From: Maribacter flavus
GTDB taxonomy: Bacteria; Bacteroidota; Bacteroidia; Flavobacteriales; Flavobacteriaceae
Direction: 5' to 3'
Assembly: GCF_008386635.1 (NCBI RefSeq)
Contig: NZ_VUOE01000001.1
Span: 2,285,857 to 2,349,856 of the forward strand
Length of the DNA stretch: 64,000 nucleotides
Program-made: the position numbers and the translations under genes
Notes under the pieces: model-generated
Seen by the model: only the letters and a program-made list of their open reading frames with translations
What the model was told of the DNA's origin: nothing
Database searches by the model: none
In this document: positions 26,620 to 33,930 of the stretch, in pieces
Position numbering within the stretch: position 1 is the stretch's first letter
Layout: each line of letters opens with the position of its first letter

Positions 26620-27996
26620 ATGTTTAATAGGGTCTATTTTAAATACCTCTGCATATTAATTGCTTCGGTGTTTGGTTGTAATATTTCGGGTCAGGACTCT
26701 TTGGGTATTGTTGAGAAACCTAATATTTTATTGATTTTAACTGACGACCAAGGGTATCATGATGTATCATATTATGGCACCAAAGATATCCGCACCCCCA
26801 ACATCGACCAAATTGCTGCGTCAGGTATGCGTTTTGACAATTTTTATGCAAACGCTCCTGTGTGTTCACCAACACGAGCTGCATTGCTTACGGGTCGCTA
26901 TCAAGACAATGTTGGTGTTCCCGGTGTAATTCGAACTAATCCCGATAATAATTGGGGATATTTGGATCCAAAAGCAACACTGTTGCCAGAAGAGCTTAAA
27001 ATGGTGGGATATTCTACAGCCTTGATTGGCAAGTGGCACCTCGGTCTAGATTCCCCCAATACACCAATAGAACGAGGATTTGATTTCTTCCATGGATGGC
27101 TAGGGGATATGATGGATGATTATTGGGATCATCGTAGACATGATATCAATTATATGCGTTTGAATGCGATGGTCATTGACCCCAAAGGTCATGCTACCGA
27201 TCTTTTTACAGATTGGTCCGTAGATTATATCAAAAGTCAAGCAGACGATAATCGTCCATTTTTTTTGTATTTAGCCTACAATGCGCCACATTTTCCGGTA
27301 CAACCTCCAGAGGATTGGCTTGAAAAAGTAAAGAAAAGGGAAAAAGGAATTGAGGAAACTCGAGCTAATTTGGTCGCTTTTATAGAACATATGGATAATG
27401 GTATTGGTAAGGTTATTCAAGCATTGAAAGAAAGTGGTCAATATGATAATACCTTGATTGTTTTTTCAAGTGACAATGGAGGACATTTACCGAGTAAGGC
27501 AAATAATGGCCCGCTTCGAGATGGTAAACAAAGTATGTATGAAGGTGGTTTAAAAGTCCCAACGGCAATTAGCTGGCCTGGGAAAATAAGACAAGGGAGT
27601 GTTTCCGAAGAAGTGCAAATTTCTATGGACCTGTATCCAACACTACTTGAAATTGCAGGCGTAAAACCCAAAAATAAAATAGAGGGTCAAAGTTTTTATT
27701 CCCAGTTGGTAAAATCAGAACCTTCACTTGAACCCGACCGAGCATTTTACTTTACAAGAAGGGAAGGTGGTACAAAATATGGCGGTCAAGCGATTTATGC
27801 TCTTCGTAAGGGTGATTGGAAGTTATTACAGAATTCTCCTAATGAAGGATATGAGTTGTACAATTTAAAGGAAGACCCTCTTGAACAAATGAACCGAATA
27901 GATAGTGATATTGAAAAATATCAAGAACTAAATTTTCTTTTAATGAAACACATTCAGAAAGGGGGAGAAGTTCCTTGGCAGAAGAGTTCATATTAG
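26620..27996 (+). CDS. S1-family sulfatase, exported
   Basis: A 458-residue sulfatase. The N-terminal signal ends at a possible lipobox VFGC (Cys20; Phe at -2 is unusual), so it may be a lipoprotein. Asp-Asp is in ILTDDQGYHDVSYYG, the formylglycine motif is C82-S-P-T-R86 (APVCSPTRAALLTGR), and GKWHLGL and FSSDNGGH follow. The layout is like N-acetylgalactosamine-6-sulfatase-type S1 enzymes (S1_16/S1_19-like); substrate not assignable. Last gene of island A's PUL, 20 bp after the previous sulfatase and followed by a strong terminator. Confidence 0.94.
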   Translation: MFNRVYFKYLCILIASVFGCNISGQDSLGIVEKPNILLILTDDQGYHDVSYYGTKDIRTPNIDQIAASGMRFDNFYANAPVCSPTRAALLTGRYQDNVGVPGVIRTNPDNNWGYLDPKATLLPEELKMVGYSTALIGKWHLGLDSPNTPIERGFDFFHGWLGDMMDDYWDHRRHDINYMRLNAMVIDPKGHATDLFTDWSVDYIKSQADDNRPFFLYLAYNAPHFPVQPPEDWLEKVKKREKGIEETRANLVAFIEHMDNGIGKVIQALKESGQYDNTLIVFSSDNGGHLPSKANNGPLRDGKQSMYEGGLKVPTAISWPGKIRQGSVSEEVQISMDLYPTLLEIAGVKPKNKIEGQSFYSQLVKSEPSLEPDRAFYFTRREGGTKYGGQAIYALRKGDWKLLQNSPNEGYELYNLKEDPLEQMNRIDSDIEKYQELNFLLMKHIQKGGEVPWQKSSY

Positions 27997-28033
27997 AAAT
28001 ATTGTTGTTTAGTTGAGTTAGTTTTTTTAGATA

Positions 28034-28060
28034 AAGGCGTGGTATGTCCACGCTTTTATT
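28034..28060 (+). terminator. Terminator of the island A PUL operon
   Basis: GCGTGG (28037-28042), loop TATGT, CCACGC (28048-28053), then TTTTATTTATTT. It lies 40 bp after the last sulfatase stop and ends the susC-susD-sulfatase operon. Confidence 0.85.
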
Positions 28061-28680
28061 TATTTGGGTAATTTAAAATATAGGAATTAACAGATATTGA
28101 GCTCGTAAATGCTTATTGCCGGTTAGTGGTTCTGTCGTTTACCTTAATTTCTAATAAATAAATCAATTCAAGGTTGTTTAGTACTTACCTTCCCCTTCCC
28201 ACAAATATTCATTCTCAAGGTTTAAATTTTTCCTTATAAACCACAGTATCAATCAAAACTTTAAATAGGTTCAATATCTTATCTCATTTGTCCGATTAAT
28301 TCAATTTTTACAATTGGAATATTGAAAGGTGAATTATCAATAAAAAATGCATCCGTGAAACGGATAGCAAGTTATGTTTTGCGGGTCGCAAAACTGTCTA
28401 CTTCATCGAAGTGAAAAAAGACTGATTCTTAAAAATATTCGAGATTCGCCAAATTATTAGAGCTTAAAAAATCGGAAGCGAAATTTTTAAAGGATGAATG
28501 TTTTGACCCGTGGAGGGTGAAATATTAAAACTAAATTCAAAAATGTATTTTGAGATTGTTTCTTATGAATAAAATCCTTTTGTGGAAAGGGGAGAAAAGA
28601 AATAAAGGCCAAATACTTCATAATTGCGTGATGATTTGACTTTTTCCAGTGTAGATTTCATAAGGGAAATTTAACAGAAT
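28061..28680. other. Gene-free right arm of island A with a hairpin cluster
   Basis: No convincing gene in 620 bp. It contains four small perfect hairpins: ATCCGT/ACGGAT with loop GAA (28351-28365), TTTTGCG/CGCAAAA with loop GGT (28377-28393), ACTTC/GAAGT with loop ATC (28400-28412) and ACCC/GGGT (28506-28518). A short frame across the first three (IRETDSKLCFAGRKTV) ends at 28422 and has no start. The hairpin cluster looks like a structured RNA or a mobile-element remnant; I cannot name it. Confidence 0.45.
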
Positions 28681-28701
28681 TGTTTTAGGTATGTTTTAGG
28701 T
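28681..28701. repeat. Two arm-type repeats at the right end of island A
   Basis: TGTTTTAGGT occurs twice in tandem (28681-28690 and 28692-28701). The same word is found once next to each integrase copy (12032, 59570). Position and repetition suggest integrase arm-binding sites of attR of island A. Confidence 0.6.
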
Positions 28702-28712
28702 GGAAAATCAAA

Positions 28713-28740
28713 AAGGGCCTTCAATGTCTTGAAAGCCCTT
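28713..28740 (-). terminator. tRNA-type terminator, second copy
   Basis: On the minus strand AAGGGCTTTCAA, loop GACA, TTGAAGGCCCTT, then T-run. It is a diverged copy of the terminator at 11841-11874 and sits at the same place relative to the tRNA fragment at 28751. Confidence 0.8.
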
Positions 28741-28750
28741 TGTTCGCTAG

Positions 28751-28792
28751 TAGCGGGAACTGGACTCGAACCAGTGACCTTCGGGTTATGAG
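28751..28792 (-). repeat. att2: tRNA-Met(CAU) 3' fragment, A/B junction
   Basis: The same 42 nt as at 11885 and 59423, from discriminator base to anticodon loop on the minus strand. Sequence right of 28792 differs from both other copies and does not supply a tRNA 5' half. It is the junction between islands A and B. Confidence 0.9.
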
Positions 28793-28844
28793 TTCAAGTA
28801 AATGCCCAAAATCCCCTTTATTTTAACCAAATATTATTTAAAAC

Positions 28845-28865
28845 GTGTACGTTTTTGGGTACTCT
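28845..28865. repeat. Left arm repeat of island B
   Basis: A near-palindrome beginning GTGTACGTTTTT and ending GGGTACTCT. It matches 17 of 21 positions of 59321-59341 at the other end of island B. It lies 52 bp inside att2. Likely arm or terminal site of a different integrase from that of islands A and C. Confidence 0.55.
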
Positions 28866-28949
28866 AGTTAGTAATTCAATGACAATTATAATAAATTCTC
28901 AATAATTATTCAGTGTAATTTTTTTTTAACCGTATATTTTTTTATTATT

Positions 28950-28965
28950 GCTTAATCGATAAAGC
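28950..28965. promoter_or_regulatory. LacI-type operator O1 (araB promoter)
   Basis: GCTTAATCGATAAAGC, one base off the perfect palindrome found at 33877. A TATTATTG -7-like box (28943-28950) runs into its first base, so a bound repressor would block the promoter. 55 bp upstream of the kinase start. Confidence 0.75.
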
Positions 28966-29003
28966 AAAATGGATTGCACTTTTGCATTTTTTTTAAAATT
29001 ATT

Positions 29004-29019
29004 GCTTAATCGTTTAAAT
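29004..29019. promoter_or_regulatory. LacI-type operator O2 (araB start)
   Basis: GCTTAATCGTTTAAAT: a full left half-site and a degenerate right half, ending one base before the kinase ATG. 54 bp from O1, about five helical turns. Confidence 0.6.
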
Positions 29020-29020
29020 T

Positions 29021-30703
29021 ATGGCTAAAAATAGAAAGCTCACAATTGGTGTCGATTTTGGAACCGATTCAGTAAGGACCCTACTTGTAGATGCACTAAA
29101 TGGCGAAACTTTATCCGTTGGTTCAAGTAATTATGAATTATGGGCAAAGGGTAAGTATTGTAATCCAAACAAGAGTCAATTTCGACAACATCCTATTGAT
29201 CATATAAATTCTTTAAAAAAATCAATGAGTGAATTGTTGAAAGATATTCCAGAATCAACGATTAATTCAGTTTATGGGTTATCCATTGCGTCTACAGGTT
29301 CCACTCCAGTCGCTGTTGATGTGAATGGTGTTCCCTTGGCCTTACTCGAAGATTTTAAGGATAATCCTAATGCCATGTTCATTTTGTGGAAGGACCATTC
29401 TGCAATTAAAGAGGCATTGGAGATTAATGAGCTGGCACATTCAGGGGATTTTAATGACTATACAAAATATGTAGGAGGAACTTATTCATCGGAATGGTTT
29501 TGGTCCAAAATATTACATGTTTTAAGAGTAGATGAAAAGGTCAGAAACGCTGCTTACTCTTGGGTGGAGCATAGTGACTGGATACCTGCATTACTAACAG
29601 GCAATGATGACCCATTAAAGATTAAAAGGAATGTATGCTCTGCGGGTCATAAGGCTATGTGGAATAAATCTTGGGGAGGTTTGCCCTCTGATGAGTTTTT
29701 ATTAACCGTAGACCCATTACTACAAGGATTAAGAGAAAGACTTTATACGAAAACCTATACAGCCGATATGGAAGCTGGGTATATCACTGGTGAATGGGCC
29801 AAAGAATTAGGGCTACCCAAGCATACAAAAGTCGGTGTAGGAAGTCTTGATGCTCATATGGGTGCTGTAGGTGCCCAAATTAAGCCCAATTATCTTGTAA
29901 AGGTGATCGGTACTTCTACATGTGATATGCTGACTATTTCCAAGGTGGAAATTAAAAAAAAAGTAGTTGAAGGAATTTGCGGACAAGTGGATGGTTCCAT
30001 TTTACCTGATATGATTGGCTTGGAAGCTGGTCAATCTGCATTTGGCGATATTTATGCCTGGTTAAAAAAGCTTCTTATGTGGAACTTGGAAGGTCCTAAT
30101 TCATTTAGTAAACCAAGATCTAAGGAGTTATGGGAAGGGGCCATAAGTCAATACAATAAGACAATTTTGGAAGATTTAAGTAATGCTGCTAGTCAGTTAA
30201 CTATATCAGATTCGGATATTGTCGCATTAGATTGGTTAAATGGCAGAAGAACACCAGATTCCAATCAATCCTTAAAAGGAGGAATTTTGGGATTAACCCT
30301 CGGTTCCGATCCACCTAAAATATTTAAAGCATTGGTAGAATCGACCTGTTTTGGTTCTCGGAAAATATTGGAAAGGTTTCTAGAGGAGTCAATAGAAATA
30401 AAGGGAGTAATAGCAGTAGGTGGAGTTGCTCAAAAATCCAATTTCGTTATGCAGACTCTGGCTGATATTCTGAACTACCCGGTAAGTGTAATGCGTTCTA
30501 ATAATACATGCGCTCTGGGAGCAGCAATGTCAGCAGCTGTAGTTTCGGGTATATACCAAGATTACTATATGGCCCAAAAGGCTATGGGTAGGGGTATTAA
30601 AAAAACATTTCAGCCAAATAAGCAAAATGTAGAAGTATATAATAAACTCTACGAAAAATACTTGTCGTTCGCCGAATATGTAGAAAAGGATACTATCCAA
30701 TAA
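29021..30703 (+). CDS. araB: Ribulokinase (AraB-type FGGY kinase)
   Basis: A 560-residue FGGY sugar kinase that follows bacterial ribulokinase along its length. The N-terminal phosphate loop is GVDFGTDSVRTLLVD; then NPNAMFILWKDH, YSSEWFWSKILHV, CSAGHKAMWNKSWGGLP, VIGTSTCDML, GICGQVDGS and 'GLEAGQSAFGDIYAW', with LDWLNGRRTP and VGGVAQKSNFVMQ in the C-terminal half. It phosphorylates ketopentoses with ATP; AraB enzymes accept L- and D-ribulose. Here it is next to L-fucose isomerase and no L-arabinose isomerase, so the in vivo substrate is probably L-fuculose or D-ribulose. First gene of island B, with two LacI-type operators in its promoter. 36 bp to fucI. Confidence 0.92.
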   Translation: MAKNRKLTIGVDFGTDSVRTLLVDALNGETLSVGSSNYELWAKGKYCNPNKSQFRQHPIDHINSLKKSMSELLKDIPESTINSVYGLSIASTGSTPVAVDVNGVPLALLEDFKDNPNAMFILWKDHSAIKEALEINELAHSGDFNDYTKYVGGTYSSEWFWSKILHVLRVDEKVRNAAYSWVEHSDWIPALLTGNDDPLKIKRNVCSAGHKAMWNKSWGGLPSDEFLLTVDPLLQGLRERLYTKTYTADMEAGYITGEWAKELGLPKHTKVGVGSLDAHMGAVGAQIKPNYLVKVIGTSTCDMLTISKVEIKKKVVEGICGQVDGSILPDMIGLEAGQSAFGDIYAWLKKLLMWNLEGPNSFSKPRSKELWEGAISQYNKTILEDLSNAASQLTISDSDIVALDWLNGRRTPDSNQSLKGGILGLTLGSDPPKIFKALVESTCFGSRKILERFLEESIEIKGVIAVGGVAQKSNFVMQTLADILNYPVSVMRSNNTCALGAAMSAAVVSGIYQDYYMAQKAMGRGIKKTFQPNKQNVEVYNKLYEKYLSFAEYVEKDTIQ

Positions 30704-30739
30704 AATTTAACCAAGATTAATAAAAGTTAATAAAGTAAT

Positions 30740-32506
30740 ATGAAAGAAATGCCAAAAGTTGGAATAAGACCGGTTATTGATGCTAGGTTAGGCGGTATTA
30801 GAGAATCCTTAGAAAAGTCTACGATGGATATGGCCCTAAGGGTTGCACAATTAGTATCTTCAAATGTAAAGTACTTTAATGGGGAGAATGTAGAATGTAT
30901 CGTAGCTGATAATACAATTGGTCGAGTACCAGAAGCTCAAAAGTGCGAGGAAAAATTTTTAAAAGAAGGAGTGGGACTTTCTATAACTGTAACCCCATGT
31001 TGGTGCTATGGTACAGAAACAATAGATATGAACCCTACTAGGCCAAAAGCAATCTGGGGTTTCAACGGCACGGAACGTCCGGGAGCTGTTTATTTGGCAG
31101 CCGCGTTGGCGGGACATGCCCAAAAAGGACTTCCTGCATTTAGTATCTACGGAAGAGAAGTTCAAGAAAGGGATGATGAAACTATTCCTGATGATGTTAA
31201 GGAAAGTATTTTACAATTCGTTAGGTCAGGTATTGCAGTAGCAACTTTAAAAGGTAAATCCTATTTATCAATTGGATCTGTATCTATGGGCATAGCAGGT
31301 TCAATAGTTAATGAGGTTTTCTTTCAAAAGTACTTGGGCATGCGCAATGAGTATGTCGATATGAGTGAAATTAATAGGAGGCTTCAGAAAGGAATTTATG
31401 ACAAACAAGAGTTCAAAAAAGCACTTGTTTGGACTAAAGAGAATTGCAAAGAGGGTGAAAATCGAAATCCTGAAAAACTTGTCAAGTCTAGAAAAAAGAT
31501 GGATGAAGAATGGGAGACCGTGGTTAAAATGACCATAATCGCAAGAGATTTAATGATAGGTAATCCAAAATTAAAGGACATGGGATATGGAGAGGAGGCA
31601 TTAGGTCATAATGCTTTAGCTGCTGGATTTCAAGGACAACGTCAATGGAATGATTATATGCCTAATGGTGATTTTTTAGAGGCAATACTCAATTCCTCAT
31701 TTGATTGGAATGGTATTAGGAGTCCGTATATAATGGCCACTGAAAATGACAGTTTGAATGGGGTTTCTATGTTATTTGGATATTTATTGACAAACCAAGC
31801 TCAAATGTTTTCCGATGTGAGAACGTTTTGGAGTGCTTCATCTGTTGAAAGGGTAACGGGATACCAGCTACAAGGTAAATCATCAGATGGAATTATTCAT
31901 TTAATTAATTCTGGATCGTCTACTCTAGATGGGACGGGACAACAAACTCAAAATGGCAAGCCCGTAATGAAACCCTATTGGGAAATAAAAGAAGAAGAGG
32001 TAAAAAAATGCCTTAATGCAACTGATTGGCCACCTGCCATGTATGAGTATTTTGGAGGTGGCGGTTATTCATCTCATTTTGTTACTAAAGGAGAAATGCC
32101 TGTAACCCTATGTAGGATTAATTTGGTGGACGGGTTGGGGCCGGTAATACAAATAGTTGAAGGTTGGACCGTAGAGTTGCCCGAAGATGTACATAAAATA
32201 TTAGACAACAGGACAGATCCTACTTGGCCTACTACCTGGTTTGTTCCAAGATTAGATAAAGAAAAGGTTGCCTTCAAAGATGTTTATAGTGTTATGGCAA
32301 ATTGGGGAGCGAATCACGCTGCATTTAGTTATGGTCATTACGGTAATGATATTATAACACTTTGTAGCATGTTAAGAATACCTGTGAATATGCACAATAT
32401 ACCCAATGAGAAAGTTTTTCGGCCCAAGGATTGGGCTTCCTTTGGTATGGATATTGAATCTTCCGATTTCAGGGCATGCAAAAATTATGGACCCTTGTAC
32501 AAATAA
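30740..32506 (+). CDS. fucI: L-fucose isomerase
   Basis: A 588-residue aldose-ketose isomerase, collinear with E. coli FucI. It converts L-fucose to L-fuculose, and the family also converts D-arabinose to D-ribulose. The Mn2+-binding residues are present: Glu335 ([10 protein letters not shown]), Asp359 (FSDVRTFW) and His526 (NWGANH), each two positions before the E. coli residues. Landmarks TPCWCYG, '[19 protein letters not shown]' and YGPLYK at the C-terminus are conserved. It is cytoplasmic, in an operon with the ribulokinase-type gene. No fuculose-phosphate aldolase (FucA) is found in the window. Confidence 0.95.
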   Translation: MKEMPKVGIRPVIDARLGGIRESLEKSTMDMALRVAQLVSSNVKYFNGENVECIVADNTIGRVPEAQKCEEKFLKEGVGLSITVTPCWCYGTETIDMNPTRPKAIWGFNGTERPGAVYLAAALAGHAQKGLPAFSIYGREVQERDDETIPDDVKESILQFVRSGIAVATLKGKSYLSIGSVSMGIAGSIVNEVFFQKYLGMRNEYVDMSEINRRLQKGIYDKQEFKKALVWTKENCKEGENRNPEKLVKSRKKMDEEWETVVKMTIIARDLMIGNPKLKDMGYGEEALGHNALAAGFQGQRQWNDYMPNGDFLEAILNSSFDWNGIRSPYIMATENDSLNGVSMLFGYLLTNQAQMFSDVRTFWSASSVERVTGYQLQGKSSDGIIHLINSGSSTLDGTGQQTQNGKPVMKPYWEIKEEEVKKCLNATDWPPAMYEYFGGGGYSSHFVTKGEMPVTLCRINLVDGLGPVIQIVEGWTVELPEDVHKILDNRTDPTWPTTWFVPRLDKEKVAFKDVYSVMANWGANHAAFSYGHYGNDIITLCSMLRIPVNMHNIPNEKVFRPKDWASFGMDIESSDFRACKNYGPLYK

Positions 32507-32617
32507 GAATGGATTGTGGTATTAATTGTTACGTTGAAAAATGTTTTATTCGAATCTTCAGAAGACTCGCCAACAAATTTCTTGGGTATCTCTGAATATA
32601 TTAGTACCATTGTTTTA

Positions 32618-32633
32618 GCTTAATTGTTAAAGC
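32618..32633. promoter_or_regulatory. LacI-type operator O3 (lacI autoregulation)
   Basis: GCTTAATTGTTAAAGC, three bases before the lacI ATG. It fits the five-site consensus with a changed centre (TTGT instead of TCGA). Likely mediates autoregulation. Confidence 0.65.
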
Positions 32634-32636
32634 AAA

Positions 32637-33656
32637 ATGAAAAAGAAGCCATCACTTAAGGATATTGCAAAGGAGGTAGGGGTATCGGTACCTTTAGTTT
32701 CTTATGTGTTGGGCGGGAAAGGGAAGGAGAATAGAGTATCAGATAAAACGGCAAAAAAAATTAGAGATACTGCGAAAGCCTTAAATTACAGGCCAAATTT
32801 AAATGCTAGAAGCCTAAAAACTAATAGAACCAAAACTATAGGTGTTATACTAGCGGATATATCGAACCCATTTTTTGCGAACTTGGCCAGAATTATTGAA
32901 GATGAAGCCTTTAGTTTAGGCTATACTGTGATTTTCGGGTCATCTGACGAGAATATAAGAAAGTTTGATAGAGTGCTTGAGCTTTTGTTAACTAGGCAAG
33001 TTGATGGATTAATAATAGCACCCCCGGAAGGTTCAAAAAACACTATATCTCAGCTAAAAAAACAAAATATTCCTTTTGTGCTTATTGATAGATATTTCCA
33101 GGATTTGGACTATAATTATATTGTTGCCGATAATTTCAATGCCTCTATGCTTGCCACAGAATATTTGATAAAAAAAGGGCATAAAAGAATTGCAACGATA
33201 GGTTACAATTCCTCATTGGCACATTATCAAGATAGGTATAATGGATATGTTGAAGGACTCAAAACTAATGGAATAGAGGAAGATGCAAATCTGGTAAAAA
33301 GGGTAAGTAATAATAAATTAAAGGCTGATATGCACGAAGCAATCACCCATTTAATAAATGTTAATAATGCGACGGCAATCTATTTTCAAACAAATACACT
33401 AGCAGAAGAAGGTTTAAGGCAATTAATAGGATTAGAAAAAGATATACTAGCGAAAATTGATGTAGTAGTTTTCGACCAGAACTCAACTTATCATTTTCTG
33501 CAAAATTTTGTTCCTTACATTGATCAACCTATAAAGAAAATGGGCTATTACGCACTTAAAACACTTATAGAACATATAAATAATCCTGATTTAAATACCT
33601 CGCAATTGAAATTACCTGCGCATCTGGAAGAGGAGGGTATGAGGAAAAATAATTGA
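32637..33656 (+). CDS. LacI/GalR-family repressor of island B
   Basis: A 339-residue regulator. The N-terminal HTH with hinge helix (PSLKDIAKEVGVSVPLVSYVL, then ALNYRPNLNARSLKT) binds palindromes with a central CG. The periplasmic-binding-protein-like core begins with IGVILADISNPFFANL and includes RQVDGLIIAPPEG, FVLIDRYF, 'HKRIATIGYN' and VVFDQN. Five sites matching GCTTAATCGATTAAGC lie in front of the kinase, its own gene and susC, which is strong circumstantial evidence that it represses the whole locus until an intermediate (perhaps L-fucose, L-fuculose or a phosphate) binds. Its own start is 3 bp after one site. Confidence 0.93.
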   Translation: MKKKPSLKDIAKEVGVSVPLVSYVLGGKGKENRVSDKTAKKIRDTAKALNYRPNLNARSLKTNRTKTIGVILADISNPFFANLARIIEDEAFSLGYTVIFGSSDENIRKFDRVLELLLTRQVDGLIIAPPEGSKNTISQLKKQNIPFVLIDRYFQDLDYNYIVADNFNASMLATEYLIKKGHKRIATIGYNSSLAHYQDRYNGYVEGLKTNGIEEDANLVKRVSNNKLKADMHEAITHLINVNNATAIYFQTNTLAEEGLRQLIGLEKDILAKIDVVVFDQNSTYHFLQNFVPYIDQPIKKMGYYALKTLIEHINNPDLNTSQLKLPAHLEEEGMRKNN

Positions 33657-33692
33657 AAAATATTAATTAATTTATCAATTAAATTAAATGTT

Positions 33693-33716
33693 GTCTTTTT
33701 TTTAAAAGACTTTTTT
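33693..33716 (+). terminator. Weak terminator after lacI
   Basis: GTCTTTT, a T4 loop, AAAAGAC, then TTTTTT. AT-rich but well placed 36 bp after the lacI stop and before the susC promoter. Confidence 0.5.
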
Positions 33717-33746
33717 GTTAAAAAACCAATATTGGAAAGATTTTTT

Positions 33747-33776
33747 TTTGTTTTTACAATTTTATTAGTAATATTG
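33747..33776 (+). promoter_or_regulatory. Candidate susC promoter of island B
   Basis: TTTG (33747-33750), 18 bp, then TAATATTG (33769-33776), one mismatch from the Bacteroidota -7 box TAnnTTTG. Its last base is the first base of operator O4, so repressor binding would occlude it. Confidence 0.5.
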
Positions 33777-33791
33777 CTTAATCGTTAAAGC
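33776..33791. promoter_or_regulatory. LacI-type operator O4
   Basis: GCTTAATCGTTAAAGC, overlapping the candidate -7 box of the susC promoter. 101 bp upstream of O5. Confidence 0.75.
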
Positions 33792-33876
33792 AATCATTTA
33801 TGTATCATGGTTTTCGTAATGATATATCATTGAATTATTTATTTAAGAGTCAGGATTATTTTTTATTTAACCAATA

Positions 33877-33892
33877 GCTTAATCGATTAAGC
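33877..33892. promoter_or_regulatory. LacI-type operator O5 (perfect palindrome)
   Basis: GCTTAATCGATTAAGC is its own reverse complement with the central CG typical of LacI-family sites. It lies 38 bp before the susC ATG, and its 101-bp spacing from O4 would allow looping. Confidence 0.8.
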
Positions 33893-33930
33893 GACATAAA
33901 CTTAATAACTAACTAATTAACAAATTGATT

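Noticed and set aside
28346-28422. Short coding remnant reading IRETDSKLCFAGRKTV
   Set aside because: No start codon, only about 25 codons, and the DNA is explained as well by the hairpins; I could not match it to a family.
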